A stretch of DNA of 64,000 nucleotides from Zooshikella sp050749885 (lineage in GTDB: Bacteria; Pseudomonadota; Gammaproteobacteria; Pseudomonadales; Zooshikellaceae), in the NCBI RefSeq assembly GCF_050749885.1, contig NZ_JBOIUB010000008.1, forward strand, positions 1-64,000, given 5' to 3'. Positions 36,253-45,465 of the stretch are shown here, piece by piece; within the stretch, counting starts at the first letter, position 1; each line of letters starts with the position of its first letter. The notes under the pieces were generated by a model, which made no database searches, was not told where the DNA came from, and worked only from the letters and a program-made list of their open reading frames with translations. The position numbers and the translations under genes are program-made.

Positions 36253-37101
36253 TTAGGGCCTGTTAATACTATTACTCCTACGTTTACCGGCCATAAACAC
36301 ACCAAACCACCCTAATAAAATAAGTAAAAATGAACTTGGAGTAGGCACGGTTGGATCTAAGCAATCACTACACTCTGCAGTTGTTACATTAAACCAGTCC
36401 TGATTAGGTGCGTTCCCATACTTTTGAGTGAGTGCCGTATTCCAATCATCTGAAGGATCTGGCATTTTCCATGTAAAACTTGTTTTTGTGACAGTAAAGT
36501 CTATTAATTCATCAACACCTATCATGCCTATATCATCATAAACAATCTCATATCCCCATAACCATCCAAGCAATGGCGCAACTTGGTATGTGTCATCCTT
36601 TGCAGTCGTTGCATTATCCCCCAAATTTTCACTAATCAAGCATATTAACCACGTTTCAAACTCTAACTCTAGTTTTTTATCCGCTTCAGTCTTTGCATCA
36701 AGCATGAAGGTAGAGGGTTTGTCATAAAAAGTGGGATATGCCGATTCATAAAATGGACGGTAATCAAAGGGATCATCTTGATAACCGCCTGGTGGAGCAT
36801 CAACAAGGGGAACAGGAAGGTCTGCTCCATCATGGTACTTTTTTGGGGTTGGGTCATCATACACATTAAGTGATTGAATATAATTGTATTCTCTATTTTT
36901 TTTCGTTGCTACAAACTGACCATCAATTTCAACACCACTTAACCACATCGTTTTATAAGGATCATATTTATCTATTTCCATTGTTCCACATTTTACGCCA
37001 TCACAAAATACATCTTTCGATTCGATGGGAACGGCATTAACAATTAAAGGAAAGCTTACAAATGCAATAACAGCTGAGATATTCAATAATATTTTTTTCA
37101 T
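36253..37101 (-). CDS. Exported protein with PEP-CTERM-like C-terminal sorting signal
   Basis: 282 residues. A signal peptide (MKKILLNISAVIAFVSFPLIVNA) and a C-terminal VPTPSSFLLILLGWFGVFMAGKRR, i.e. a proline motif, hydrophobic helix and basic cluster. This is the layout of PEP-CTERM sorting signals (VPEP normally, VPTP here). The middle has two paired-cysteine pairs (DVFCDGVKCG, ECSDC). Such proteins are sent to an exosortase and often linked to exopolysaccharide. No exosortase is in view. The last codons are made by a dispersed 16-base motif, so the true tail may have been altered. Confidence 0.7.
   Translation of the reverse strand: MKKILLNISAVIAFVSFPLIVNAVPIESKDVFCDGVKCGTMEIDKYDPYKTMWLSGVEIDGQFVATKKNREYNYIQSLNVYDDPTPKKYHDGADLPVPLVDAPPGGYQDDPFDYRPFYESAYPTFYDKPSTFMLDAKTEADKKLELEFETWLICLISENLGDNATTAKDDTYQVAPLLGWLWGYEIVYDDIGMIGVDELIDFTVTKTSFTWKMPDPSDDWNTALTQKYGNAPNQDWFNVTTAECSDCLDPTVPTPSSFLLILLGWFGVFMAGKRRSNSINRP
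36254..36269 (+). repeat. Dispersed motif TAGGGCCTGTTAATAC, copy 3
   Basis: One change from copies at 10403 and 16582. It lies over the stop codon end of the PEP-CTERM-like gene (opposite strand), encoding its final residues. Confidence 0.55.
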
Positions 37102-37882
37102 AACTAAAACCCAATTTCATGATTTTTATCATAACCCTTATATGCAATGATTTAGCTTCCTGTTTAAATTTAACGACTATCATACTCACCAAATTGTGAG
37201 CTGCATAATTATTTACTAAAACATAACCCATCTTACTAAAACATAACCCATCGAAATTAACAGCTTATTTTCTTACACAACCACCGAAATAGAGCATGCA
37301 ATCAATACTTTAAAAAATACACAGGAAAGTAATCATATTTCAAAATATAGGAAGGCATACTTTATGCCAGAGAGATAAACAACCAAATTGATAGCTATCT
37401 ATAATAAATTAATAACTATGTTGACAAGATAATTGACAGAATACCCTTTACGTTATTTGGTTTAATCACACCTCATTTTAACCGTTACCAAGCGCTGTTT
37501 TTTAAGCATTAATACTTACAAAAAATACGCCATAACAAAACCAACATATTTTTATATTTTTCCACATATTTTATAGTAGTATTTTTTTCACTATAGTTAT
37601 CAGTATAAAAGCTCATACCGGATAAACTATCGATCGTACATGTGGTTGGTAGGGGTCAAGGATGAAGTCAAAGTACAAATGGTTACACCTTTTATTAATA
37701 ATACGCAATGGTGTCATCTATGGTTTAAAATTTAGAAGTAACGCGGTTTCAATGAAAAATATAATTTTATGGAATGACTAATCATTTAAGAAAAGCAATA
37801 TAATATTACACTCATTAATACCGTTACTAGCATACTACATTATGGGTACCTATAGTTGTTTTGCATCTTAAGATAAGGCGTT
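37102..37882. other. Large AT-rich intergenic region
   Basis: About 780 bases upstream of two divergent genes. It contains the 20-bp tandem duplication at 37213-37252 and a 39-codon frame at 37662-37781 (MKSKYKWLHLLLIIRNGVIY...) with AAGG just before its ATG, which is possibly a leader peptide but unproven. No RNA family or operator recognised. Confidence 0.4.
37213..37252. repeat. Perfect 20-bp tandem duplication
   Basis: TTACTAAAACATAACCCATC occurs twice in direct succession with no mismatch. Recent slippage, or a pair of protein-binding sites. Confidence 0.85.
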
Positions 37883-37903
37883 TTGGAGGTAGTTCTCAAA
37901 AAG

Positions 37904-38707
37904 ATGATTTTCTTAAGAACACTATTTTTAATTGCCTCAGCAGCCTCTATGAGTGTAATCGCTCAAGAAACGCATTTAACAGGTAAAACAATTCACTTCT
38001 GTGGAGACGGTGCAGAATGGCCTCCTTATACTTTCTGGAAACGAGTAAATGGGGAAAAGACCAAGGAAGTGACAGGTTATGATGTTGACATCATTACTGA
38101 AATTTTATCAAAGCATAAAATTAAAGCTGTATTTTTTCTTCCTCCCTGGAAACGTTGCCTACTTGAAGCGGAAAAAAACACTAACTATCAAGTGGCTTTA
38201 AGCTCTTCTTATAGTGATGAAAGGAAGACCCGTTTTCTATTCACTCAATCTTACTATTCCATAACACCAAAATTTTTCTATTCAACAAAAAAGTATCCGA
38301 ACGGTCCACCAGAAATAAGCTCAGTGAAGGAACTTTTGAGCTACAAAGTATGCGGATTACATTCTTATAACTATACCGGTTTCGCGGAAGGCATTCGTAA
38401 TGAAGATATTAATATGATTGCTAAAAAATTTGATCAAGTCATCTCTTTAACCTTAAAAAATCGCTGCGATCTCTTTTTGGCTCGCTATGAAATTTTGTCT
38501 GGCTTTGCCAGTATAGGTGAGGACTTTCTAAGCAAAGGTGATATTAAAGCCATGCCTATTCCTCATGGGAATGAAGATCCCTTTTACTTATTGATATCCC
38601 GAAAATTCAAATATGCTTATGAGTTAAAGGGCATTTTAGATGAGGGCTTCACTGATTTACGCCGATCTGGAAGGATGAAAACGATTCTAGAGCGGTATGT
38701 GAAGTGA
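37904..38707 (+). CDS. Periplasmic solute-binding protein, family 3
   Basis: About 267 residues from ATG 37904, preferred over an in-frame TTG at 37883 because it starts the signal peptide MIFLRTLFLIASAASMSVIAQ; GGAGGT lies 13 bases upstream. The mature part has IHFCGDGAEWPPYTFW, GYDVDIITEIL, VALSSSYSDERKTRFLFTQSYY and DLRRSGRMKTILERY, the SBP_bac_3 pattern with its C-terminal MKTIL helix. Cysteines at CGDG, CLLE, CGLH and CDLF could pair. No transporter genes adjacent. A second family member is at 5395-6240. Confidence 0.85.
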   Translation: MIFLRTLFLIASAASMSVIAQETHLTGKTIHFCGDGAEWPPYTFWKRVNGEKTKEVTGYDVDIITEILSKHKIKAVFFLPPWKRCLLEAEKNTNYQVALSSSYSDERKTRFLFTQSYYSITPKFFYSTKKYPNGPPEISSVKELLSYKVCGLHSYNYTGFAEGIRNEDINMIAKKFDQVISLTLKNRCDLFLARYEILSGFASIGEDFLSKGDIKAMPIPHGNEDPFYLLISRKFKYAYELKGILDEGFTDLRRSGRMKTILERYVK

Positions 38708-38760
38708 TATTCACTATTCAATAACTGTGAGCAATGTTTGCCCACAGTTATTGAAGTCAC

Positions 38761-39747
38761 TTAGTTCGGTAAAACGAGCAAATGAGCATTATCATAGTGG
38801 CTCAACATTAGATCTCGCATTTCATCCGGGTTTTTACTGTTGACCACAGGGTTGTCTGCCATACCATGAGAAGAATCTTCCTCAGGATGAGCAAAAGTAA
38901 TTAACCGTGATACCCAAAATCGAAATGCTGCAAACTGCAAAATCACAGGCCAGGCTAATCGTTCTTCATCAGTAAATGGTCGAACATCATGGTAAGCTTT
39001 TAACAGTGTACTCGTTCTAACTTCATCAAGTACTAAACTATCTTGTCGACACCAGTCGTTAACCGTTACAGCAATATCGTACAACCAGTAGTCATAACAC
39101 GCATTATAAAAGTCGATGATGCCAGTAATACAATCTCCAGTGAATAACGCATTATCATGGAATAAGTCACCATGAATAATTCCTTGTGGAATATTCACTG
39201 TATCAAAAAACTGTTGGAAGCGTTTTAACTGCTTATTCAGTAACTCAGCATCATTAGACGAAACCAATGGTGTCAAACGCTCAACTTGAGTGACGATCCA
39301 TGCCATTCCTCGTTGATTTTCTTGCTTAAGTGAACTGCCAGCCACCGCCTGATGAATCTTACCTAGCATTTCCCCAATGGCATGGCACTGCTCATTAGTC
39401 GGAATAGGGCTATGTTTTCCGGCAAGACACACCTGTAATAACGAAGGCTTACCATGCAAATCATGCAATGCTTGATCTGAAGCGTCTCGCAATGACTTTG
39501 GAATAGGCAGATTTTTGTCAGCCAACAGATCTGTCAGGCTGACAAAAAACGGCATTACGTTATGTGGTAAATACTCAAAAATAGTTAAAACATAACGCGT
39601 TATATTTTCATTGCTCTTTAAGTCAACAAAATAGTTGGTATTTTCAACCCCAGCAGCTATGCCCTCATAATGCACTAATTCCCCTAATGAATATTTACTA
39701 ATAAAGTGTTCAACTTCAGCTTGGCTCAGGTGTGTATAGACCGACAT
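38761..39747 (-). CDS. thrB: Homoserine kinase
   Basis: A 328-residue homoserine kinase of the aminoglycoside-phosphotransferase fold (the Pseudomonas-type ThrB, not the GHMP type). It phosphorylates homoserine to O-phosphohomoserine in threonine synthesis. The GIAAGVENTNYFV loop (residues 28-40), the catalytic HGDLFHDNALF motif near 188, and IIDFYNACYDYWLYDIAV near 208 are intact. It is followed on the minus strand after polA/DUF2782, the same order as in pseudomonads. It overlaps no neighbour. Length normal. Confidence 0.95.
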   Translation of the reverse strand: MSVYTHLSQAEVEHFISKYSLGELVHYEGIAAGVENTNYFVDLKSNENITRYVLTIFEYLPHNVMPFFVSLTDLLADKNLPIPKSLRDASDQALHDLHGKPSLLQVCLAGKHSPIPTNEQCHAIGEMLGKIHQAVAGSSLKQENQRGMAWIVTQVERLTPLVSSNDAELLNKQLKRFQQFFDTVNIPQGIIHGDLFHDNALFTGDCITGIIDFYNACYDYWLYDIAVTVNDWCRQDSLVLDEVRTSTLLKAYHDVRPFTDEERLAWPVILQFAAFRFWVSRLITFAHPEEDSSHGMADNPVVNSKNPDEMRDLMLSHYDNAHLLVLPN

Positions 39748-39770
39748 AACTACTGCTCAAATTTTTTTGC

Positions 39771-40061
39771 TTACCACTCTAAGATTTTCCATGAAGGAAT
39801 AAGCATCTCAGGGCGATCAGTTCGAATAAAATTACCTTCACCATCAGCGGCTACTAGAAAATAAGGCTTGCCCACCTTAGGTACAACTTTGATTGCGTAC
39901 ACGAAGCCATTGTGACGGTATTCATGAATAATTTTATCCTTACTTTCACGAATAACAACATCATTATCAGGTCTTATCGGTTCATCTTCAGCAATGACCG
40001 AAGTATTCACTGCCCCAGTAAAACAAAGTGCAAGTAAAGCTTTAATGAGTAAACGTTTCAT
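39771..40061 (-). CDS. DUF2782 exported small protein
   Basis: 96 residues with signal peptide MKRLLIKALLALCFTGAVNTSVIA. The mature part (VVIRESKDKIIHEYRHNGFVYAIKVVPKVGKPYFLVAADGEGNF) is the DUF2782 pattern and ends in PSWKILEW. Genes of this family sit between polA and thrB throughout the Pseudomonas-like gammaproteobacteria. Function unknown. It shares the strand with thrB, starting 24 bases before it, so they are probably one operon. Confidence 0.9.
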   Translation of the reverse strand: MKRLLIKALLALCFTGAVNTSVIAEDEPIRPDNDVVIRESKDKIIHEYRHNGFVYAIKVVPKVGKPYFLVAADGEGNFIRTDRPEMLIPSWKILEW

Positions 40062-40376
40062 AGGTTACCCCAGAAGTTGCATTGATGTTCCTGTAGGGTG
40101 ACATGAATGTCATCCACAAACCACTCGCTTCCTTTCCTACCTCATTTTTCAACGAATAAACAAGGACAAGCTGTGAGTATAAGCACATCACTTTATAAAC
40201 GTCACCTACTGTAGACTAAGTCTCTGACGATTCAACGCTGTACTGTTAACAAGCTCTTAAATAATACGACTACCATTGATTGCATCAACGTTTGAATACA
40301 AACATTATCAACTCATAATTAAAGTACGTAAGTACTTATCACATACTGCACTCAATGATTTATATCCACATGGATA

Positions 40377-40398
40377 TATACCCAAAACGAAAGGTATA
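40377..40398. repeat. Dispersed 22-bp palindrome, copy 1
   Basis: TATACC-caaaacgaaa-GGTATA. First of four copies in the 634-base gap upstream of polA. The rest of that gap shows no gene. Confidence 0.75.
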
Positions 40399-40416
40399 GT
40401 TGATTATCACAAATAA

Positions 40417-40438
40417 TATACCTATAGCGAAGGGTATA
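40417..40438. repeat. Dispersed 22-bp palindrome, copy 2
   Basis: TATACC-tatagcgaag-GGTATA, with the perfect arms of copy 1 and 40 bases after it. Confidence 0.75.
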
Positions 40439-40558
40439 TCTCAGAAATGAAAAATACTTCAGCAAAGCAAAGTGTAATTTATGCCAATGATATTATTTTT
40501 GATATTACACATGTGGTGAGAAAGATATAATCCCATGTTAATTAAAAGCAACATGGGT

Positions 40559-40580
40559 TATACCCTTAACGTAGGGTTCT
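40559..40580. repeat. Dispersed 22-bp palindrome, copy 3 (degenerate)
   Basis: TATACC-cttaacgtag-GGTTCT, with an eroded right arm. Confidence 0.5.
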
Positions 40581-40610
40581 TTTGCAGATCATTCAGTGTA
40601 TGCCACAATA

Positions 40611-40632
40611 TATCCCTATTGCGAAGAGTATA
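40611..40632. repeat. Dispersed 22-bp palindrome, copy 4
   Basis: TATCCC-tattgcgaag-AGTATA, one mismatch in the right arm and a shifted left arm. It is nearest the polA start, 64 bases away. Confidence 0.6.
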
Positions 40633-40695
40633 CATATCATCAATGCACTTTATTGTACTCTCCTCATCCATTTTTAGAGATAGCTAATTGAATCA

Positions 40696-43422
40696 ATGAC
40701 CACGCAAACACCCCAAAAACCACTTGTTCTCGTTGATGGCTCTTCTTATTTATTTAGGGCTTATCATGCTATGCCTGCATTAACCAACTCATCAGGAGAG
40801 CCTACAGGTACTGTTCGTGGTGTAATCAGTATGATTCGCCGCTTACAAAAGGATTATCCAAGTAGCTCAGTAGTGGTCATTTTTGACGCAAAAGGCCCTA
40901 CATTTCGTAACGAAATATATGCAGACTATAAAGCTCATCGTCCACCGATGCCAGATGAACTTAGGGTACAAATTGAGCCTATTCACCGTATTATTAAGGC
41001 AATGGGACTGCCCTTATTGGTTATTGATGATGTCGAAGCTGATGATGTTATTGGCACACTTGCCAACGAAGCTACCACAAAAGGTATAGAGGTCATTGTT
41101 TCAACAGGGGATAAAGACCTAGCCCAGTTAGTCAGCAAACACGTTACATTGATTAACACCATGAATGATCGTGCAACAACGATTGACACCCTTCAAGAAA
41201 AGTATGGTTTTGGCCCTGAACTGTTTGTAGATTACCTTGCATTGATGGGAGATAAAGTCGATAACATACCTGGTGTTCCTGGTGTTGGTGAAAAGACAGC
41301 ACTCGCTTTATTACAGGGATTGGGCAACCTTGATAGCATTTATCAACAGTTAGAGCGTATTGCTGAATTAACTTTTCGTGGCTCCAAAAGCATGGCAAAG
41401 AAACTTGAAGAGCATAAAGAGCAAGCCTATTTATCACGAACCTTAGCAACGATTAAAACGGATGTTGACCTTCCCTTCTCCCTGGAAAAACTTAAAGTAG
41501 ACGAGATTAATCATGAGGAGCTGGTAACGCTCTTTACACAACTGGAGTTTAAAGGTTGGCTGGAAGAACTGCTTAGTAATCAACAAGAGACTCTGCCAGA
41601 TAACAATCAGGCTCCTGCTGACTACCACACTATTTTTACTAAAAAAGAGTTTCAAAACTGGTTAGATCGGTTGAAAAAAGCACCGATCATTGCATTTGAT
41701 ACTGAAACCACCAGCTTAAACTACATGGATGCAGAAATTGTTGGTGTATCCTTTGCGGTGCATGCTGGTGAAGCCGCCTATGTCCCTGTTGCTCATACCT
41801 ATCCAGGCAGTCCTGACCAATTGGATCGTGACTGGGTACTAACCCAATTGAAACCATTGCTGGAAGCTGAAAAACCAGGAAAAATCGGGCAAAACCTTAA
41901 ATACGATATGAGTGTCTTGGCACGTTATGATATCGAGTTAAAAGGTATTGCGGCTGATACCATGCTGGAATCTTATGTATTGAATTCCACAGCCACACGA
42001 CATGATATGGATAGCCTGGCATTAAAATATCTAGGTTACAAAACTACTCATTATGAAGACGTTGCTGGTAAAGGTGCTAAACAAATTACCTTTGACCAGG
42101 TTGGTATTGAGCAAGCTGCACCTTATGCAGCAGAAGATGCCGATATTACACTGCAACTGCATCATACACTGTGGCCCAAACTAGAAGCTGAGCCCAAACT
42201 GGCGTCACTATGTGACTCTGTAGAAAAGCCGCTGGTATCCGTGCTTTCACGAATGGAGCGTAATGGTGCTCTCATTGATAGTGCGCTGCTAAATAAACAA
42301 TCAAAAGAGCTTGCTATACGACTTAGTGAGTTAGAACAACAAGCTTATGATGCAGCAGGGCAAACATTCAACCTGGGCTCTCCTAAACAGTTACAAGAAA
42401 TATTCTTTGAAAAGCTCAAACTACCTGTGATTAAAAAGACCCCCAAAGGTCAACCTTCAACAGCAGAACCTGTATTACAGGAGCTAGCACTGGATTATCC
42501 TCTGCCCAAGCTTATCTTGGAGTATCGTGGTCTTAGCAAATTAAAATCCACCTATACTGACCGGCTACCAGAACAGGTTAATCCTCATACTGGTCGTGTT
42601 CACACTTCATTCCATCAGGCCGTCACCGCTACTGGACGCCTTTCGTCTTCTGATCCTAACTTACAAAATATTCCCATTCGTTCAGCTGAAGGCCGAAGGA
42701 TTCGCCAAGCATTTATTGCCCCTAAAGGCTACAAAATTGTTTCAGCGGATTACTCACAGATTGAGTTACGCATCATGGCGCATCTTTCTGCTGACAGCGG
42801 TTTAAAAAATGCGTTTGCGCATGGCATGGATGTACATAAAGCGACGGCAGCAGAAGTATTTGGTGTACCTCACGAACAAGTCACGGACAACCAGCGGCGA
42901 AATGCTAAAGCCATTAACTTTGGCCTGATCTATGGTATGTCAGCTTTTGGGCTGGCAAAGCAGTTGGGTATTTCTCGGCAATCTGCTCAAGAATATATTG
43001 ATTTGTATTTTGAGCGCTATCCTGGCGTACTGAATTATATGGAGTCAATCCGCGAGCAGGCTGCAGAGCAAGGTTATGTTGAAACGTTACTGGGCCGCCG
43101 TTTGTATCTGCCTGAAATACGCTCACGCAATGCTTTGCAACGTAAAGCCGCAGAACGCACCGCGATTAATGCCCCCATGCAAGGCACTGCGGCAGATATC
43201 ATCAAGCAAGCCATGATTGCCGTTGACCAGTGGCTGTCTGAACAAAAAGTTAATGCCAAAATGATTATGCAAGTTCACGATGAACTTGTTTTTGAAGTAC
43301 ACGAAGAGCAAGTAACATTTCTCACCGAGAACATAAAGTCACTCATGGAGAAAACCACACGATTGGACGTCCCATTACTGGTGGATGTTGGTGTTGGTGA
43401 TAACTGGGATGAAGCGCACTAA
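40696..43422 (+). CDS. polA: DNA polymerase I
   Basis: A 908-residue full-length enzyme. The 5'-3' exonuclease domain (about 1-290) has VDGSSYLFRAYHA, VIFDAKGPTFR and the helix-hairpin-helix IPGVPGVGEKTALALL. The 3'-5' proofreading domain (about 315-500) keeps the metal-binding DTETT and the YAAEDADITLQLH motif. The polymerase domain (about 510-908) has motif A SADYSQIELRIMAHLS, motif B RRNAKAINFGLIYGMSAFGL and motif C VHDELVFEV. Gap filling and Okazaki-fragment processing. It is preceded by four dispersed palindromes and followed by a candidate small RNA. No anomalies. Length is normal for the Pseudomonas type. Confidence 0.98.
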   Translation: MTTQTPQKPLVLVDGSSYLFRAYHAMPALTNSSGEPTGTVRGVISMIRRLQKDYPSSSVVVIFDAKGPTFRNEIYADYKAHRPPMPDELRVQIEPIHRIIKAMGLPLLVIDDVEADDVIGTLANEATTKGIEVIVSTGDKDLAQLVSKHVTLINTMNDRATTIDTLQEKYGFGPELFVDYLALMGDKVDNIPGVPGVGEKTALALLQGLGNLDSIYQQLERIAELTFRGSKSMAKKLEEHKEQAYLSRTLATIKTDVDLPFSLEKLKVDEINHEELVTLFTQLEFKGWLEELLSNQQETLPDNNQAPADYHTIFTKKEFQNWLDRLKKAPIIAFDTETTSLNYMDAEIVGVSFAVHAGEAAYVPVAHTYPGSPDQLDRDWVLTQLKPLLEAEKPGKIGQNLKYDMSVLARYDIELKGIAADTMLESYVLNSTATRHDMDSLALKYLGYKTTHYEDVAGKGAKQITFDQVGIEQAAPYAAEDADITLQLHHTLWPKLEAEPKLASLCDSVEKPLVSVLSRMERNGALIDSALLNKQSKELAIRLSELEQQAYDAAGQTFNLGSPKQLQEIFFEKLKLPVIKKTPKGQPSTAEPVLQELALDYPLPKLILEYRGLSKLKSTYTDRLPEQVNPHTGRVHTSFHQAVTATGRLSSSDPNLQNIPIRSAEGRRIRQAFIAPKGYKIVSADYSQIELRIMAHLSADSGLKNAFAHGMDVHKATAAEVFGVPHEQVTDNQRRNAKAINFGLIYGMSAFGLAKQLGISRQSAQEYIDLYFERYPGVLNYMESIREQAAEQGYVETLLGRRLYLPEIRSRNALQRKAAERTAINAPMQGTAADIIKQAMIAVDQWLSEQKVNAKMIMQVHDELVFEVHEEQVTFLTENIKSLMEKTTRLDVPLLVDVGVGDNWDEAH

Positions 43423-43592
43423 GGGGTGCTTCTTGGTAAAGACGTGTGGATTTGGTGCTTTTTTATACCGTTTATCGGGGCAAATATTTTTTTACAAAAA
43501 CCAGGAACTTCTACCAACACACTCAGTCTGAACAATTAAGCGGTCGTGATGACTGACTTAACTACTCCTTATGTGTTTAGTGTTGGCACTTC

Positions 43593-43670
43593 CTCCGTTA
43601 AGCCCCCAAGTTAGCGGAGTCTATGAAAGCTCCAGTTGCTGATCTCCCCCAAGTAACTGGAGCATTTTTT
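43593..43670 (+). ncRNA. Candidate small RNA between polA and engB, with its terminator
   Basis: Two stem-loops. The first, 43593-43601 with 43611-43619 (CTCCGTTAA/TTAGCGGAG, one G-U), has loop GCCCCCAAG. The second, 43629-43637 with 43655-43663 (GCTCCAGTT/AACTGGAGC), has a 17-base loop holding CTCCCCCAAG and is followed by ATTTTTT. The same gap houses Spot 42 in enterics and ErsA in Pseudomonas. The C-rich loops fit pairing with Shine-Dalgarno sequences. The 5' end lies upstream, perhaps about 43540-43580, and was not fixed. It could instead be only the polA 3' end. Confidence 0.6.
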
Positions 43671-43681
43671 ATTGTTCTACA

Positions 43682-44311
43682 TTAATTATTTTTTTCATCT
43701 AATAGCCAACCAGACAGCTGCTGTTTAAGCTCATCAACACCCATCTTATTTAAAGACGAAAACAACTGCAGTGAAACAAGATCACCAAAAGGCTTTAACT
43801 CACGCTTAATCTTCAACGCAGCTTGTTTTGCAGCGCCAAATTTTAGCTTATCACTTTTCGTTAAGAGGATATGGACTGGTTTTTGGTAGAATTCAGCCCA
43901 CTCCAGCATTATTTGATCAAATTCTTTTAATGGATGACGAATATCCATCAACAGTATTATGCCAATCAGTGAGTCACGATTTTGTAAATAATCCTCAAGA
44001 TGCTTCTGCCATTCAGCTTTAACTGCCTCAGGTACTTTAGCGTAGCCATACCCAGGTAAATCCACTAAACGATAGGTTTCTGAAAGCGCAAAAAAATTGA
44101 TTAACTGAGTACGTCCGGGTGTTTTACTGGTACGCGCCAACTTTTTTGAGCCAGTGAGTGCATTCAATGCACTGGACTTCCCAGCGTTGGAACGTCCGGC
44201 AAACGCAACCTCACGACCATTATCTTCAGGGCACTGTGACAACTTGGCGGCACTTTTAATAAAAGTGGCTTGCTCAAAATTCAGGGTTTGTTGCGGTTGT
44301 TCTGAACTCAT
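43682..44311 (-). CDS. engB: Ribosome-biogenesis GTPase EngB (YihA/YsxC)
   Basis: A 209-residue essential GTPase for 50S assembly. G1 GRSNAGKSSALNALTG begins near residue 40, the switch I region KTPGRTQLINFF follows, G3 is DLPGYGYAKVP near 79, and G4 is LTKSDKL near 149. All the GTP-binding motifs are intact. The gene is convergent with polA, as in most gammaproteobacteria. Length normal. Confidence 0.97.
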   Translation of the reverse strand: MSSEQPQQTLNFEQATFIKSAAKLSQCPEDNGREVAFAGRSNAGKSSALNALTGSKKLARTSKTPGRTQLINFFALSETYRLVDLPGYGYAKVPEAVKAEWQKHLEDYLQNRDSLIGIILLMDIRHPLKEFDQIMLEWAEFYQKPVHILLTKSDKLKFGAAKQAALKIKRELKPFGDLVSLQLFSSLNKMGVDELKQQLSGWLLDEKNN

Positions 44312-44760
44312 ACGTTTCTCAGTTAATTACAAAATTCAAAGCTTATATCGCACATTCGATTGATCTTATCCTAACACTCCATAGCTGAATAATATCCAGA
44401 AATATGATGTTCATTAGTAGACCGTTGTTGTATGTACGTTCCCGTTAGGTTGCAGATTAGTGTATAATCCACTCGCCAAGGCGTAAGCCACTATAAAATA
44501 ATGTAATTTACGCGTATTATTCGACTTCCTGCAAGCTATGCCCTCAGCAATAGGGTCGTTTAGTAAGATTGTCAAATACAGACAACTCCGATTAACACCT
44601 AACTGCAAAGGGTAAGTTCAGCTGTTGTGTGAGATTTTTTAACACGCCATACAGCCATAGTCATACAGAGCAGGTGAGATCAATAAAACAAGGCGGCCTG
44701 TAATGTAATTGCATTATAGGGATAAATAAACACTACGACTTGCTGGTACTGGATTAGCTG
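44312..44760. other. Intergenic region upstream of cytochrome c4
   Basis: 449 bases between divergent engB and cytochrome c4 genes. It includes a TATAAT hexamer at about 44463, but without a clear -35 partner. No repeats or RNA seen. Confidence 0.4.
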
Positions 44761-45372
44761 ATGAAAAGAGTACTTTTTTTTAGCTGCATGTTGACGATGG
44801 GGGTAACGGGTCTAGTTCACGCAGCTGAAGGTGATGACACGGCAGGAAAAGCAAAATCAGCGGTATGTTCTGCTTGCCATGGTGCCACAGGCATCAGTGC
44901 TGCCCCAAACTTTCCTCACCTTGCTGGACAAGGACAACGCTACCTGCTTAAACAGCTTATGGATGTTAAGTCAGGTGCACGCAGTATTCCTGAAATGACT
45001 GGCTTTGTAGCCAATTTATCTGAACAGGATATGGCGGACATTGCAGCTTACTACGCTTCACAAAAACCCCCTGCTGGAGCTACGAAGGCAGACCAAGTTG
45101 CCTTGGGTGAACGTATTTATCGTGCAGGCCATAAAGATAAAGGCATTCCTGCCTGTACAGCGTGCCACTCACCCACGGGTAAAGGTAACGAACTGGCTGG
45201 CTTCCCACATTTATCGGGTCAATTTGCAGACTATACAGCCAAACAACTTAGAGCTTTTCGTGAAGGTGAGCGCACCAATGATGGTGACTCTAAAATTATG
45301 CGCACGATTGCAGAAAAGCTTAGTAACAAAGAGGTTGATGCTGTCGCTAGCTATGTACAGGGTTTGAGATAG
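44761..45372 (+). CDS. Dihaem cytochrome c4
   Basis: A 203-residue periplasmic dihaem c-type cytochrome. The signal peptide (MKRVLFFSCMLTMGVTGLVHAAEG) is followed by two similar halves, each with a haem motif (CSACH and CTACH) and later methionine ligands (SIPEMTGF and SKIMRTIA). It carries electrons to terminal oxidases. It sits in the conserved engB - c4 - dsbA order, with a terminator just after. Confidence 0.96.
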   Translation: MKRVLFFSCMLTMGVTGLVHAAEGDDTAGKAKSAVCSACHGATGISAAPNFPHLAGQGQRYLLKQLMDVKSGARSIPEMTGFVANLSEQDMADIAAYYASQKPPAGATKADQVALGERIYRAGHKDKGIPACTACHSPTGKGNELAGFPHLSGQFADYTAKQLRAFREGERTNDGDSKIMRTIAEKLSNKEVDAVASYVQGLR

Positions 45373-45410
45373 TTTCATTAACATTTCAGATCGTATATCA
45401 ACCTGAAAGC

Positions 45411-45442
45411 ATAAACCCGGCATTAGCCGGGTTTATTTTTAG
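45411..45442. terminator. Bidirectional terminator after cytochrome c4
   Basis: ATAAACCCGGC-atta-GCCGGGTTTAT, an 11-bp stem with a 4-base loop, followed by TTTTTA. It lies between convergent cytochrome c4 and aguB. Confidence 0.9.
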
Positions 45443-45465
45443 GTGGTCAATGCAACCATTGTTTT

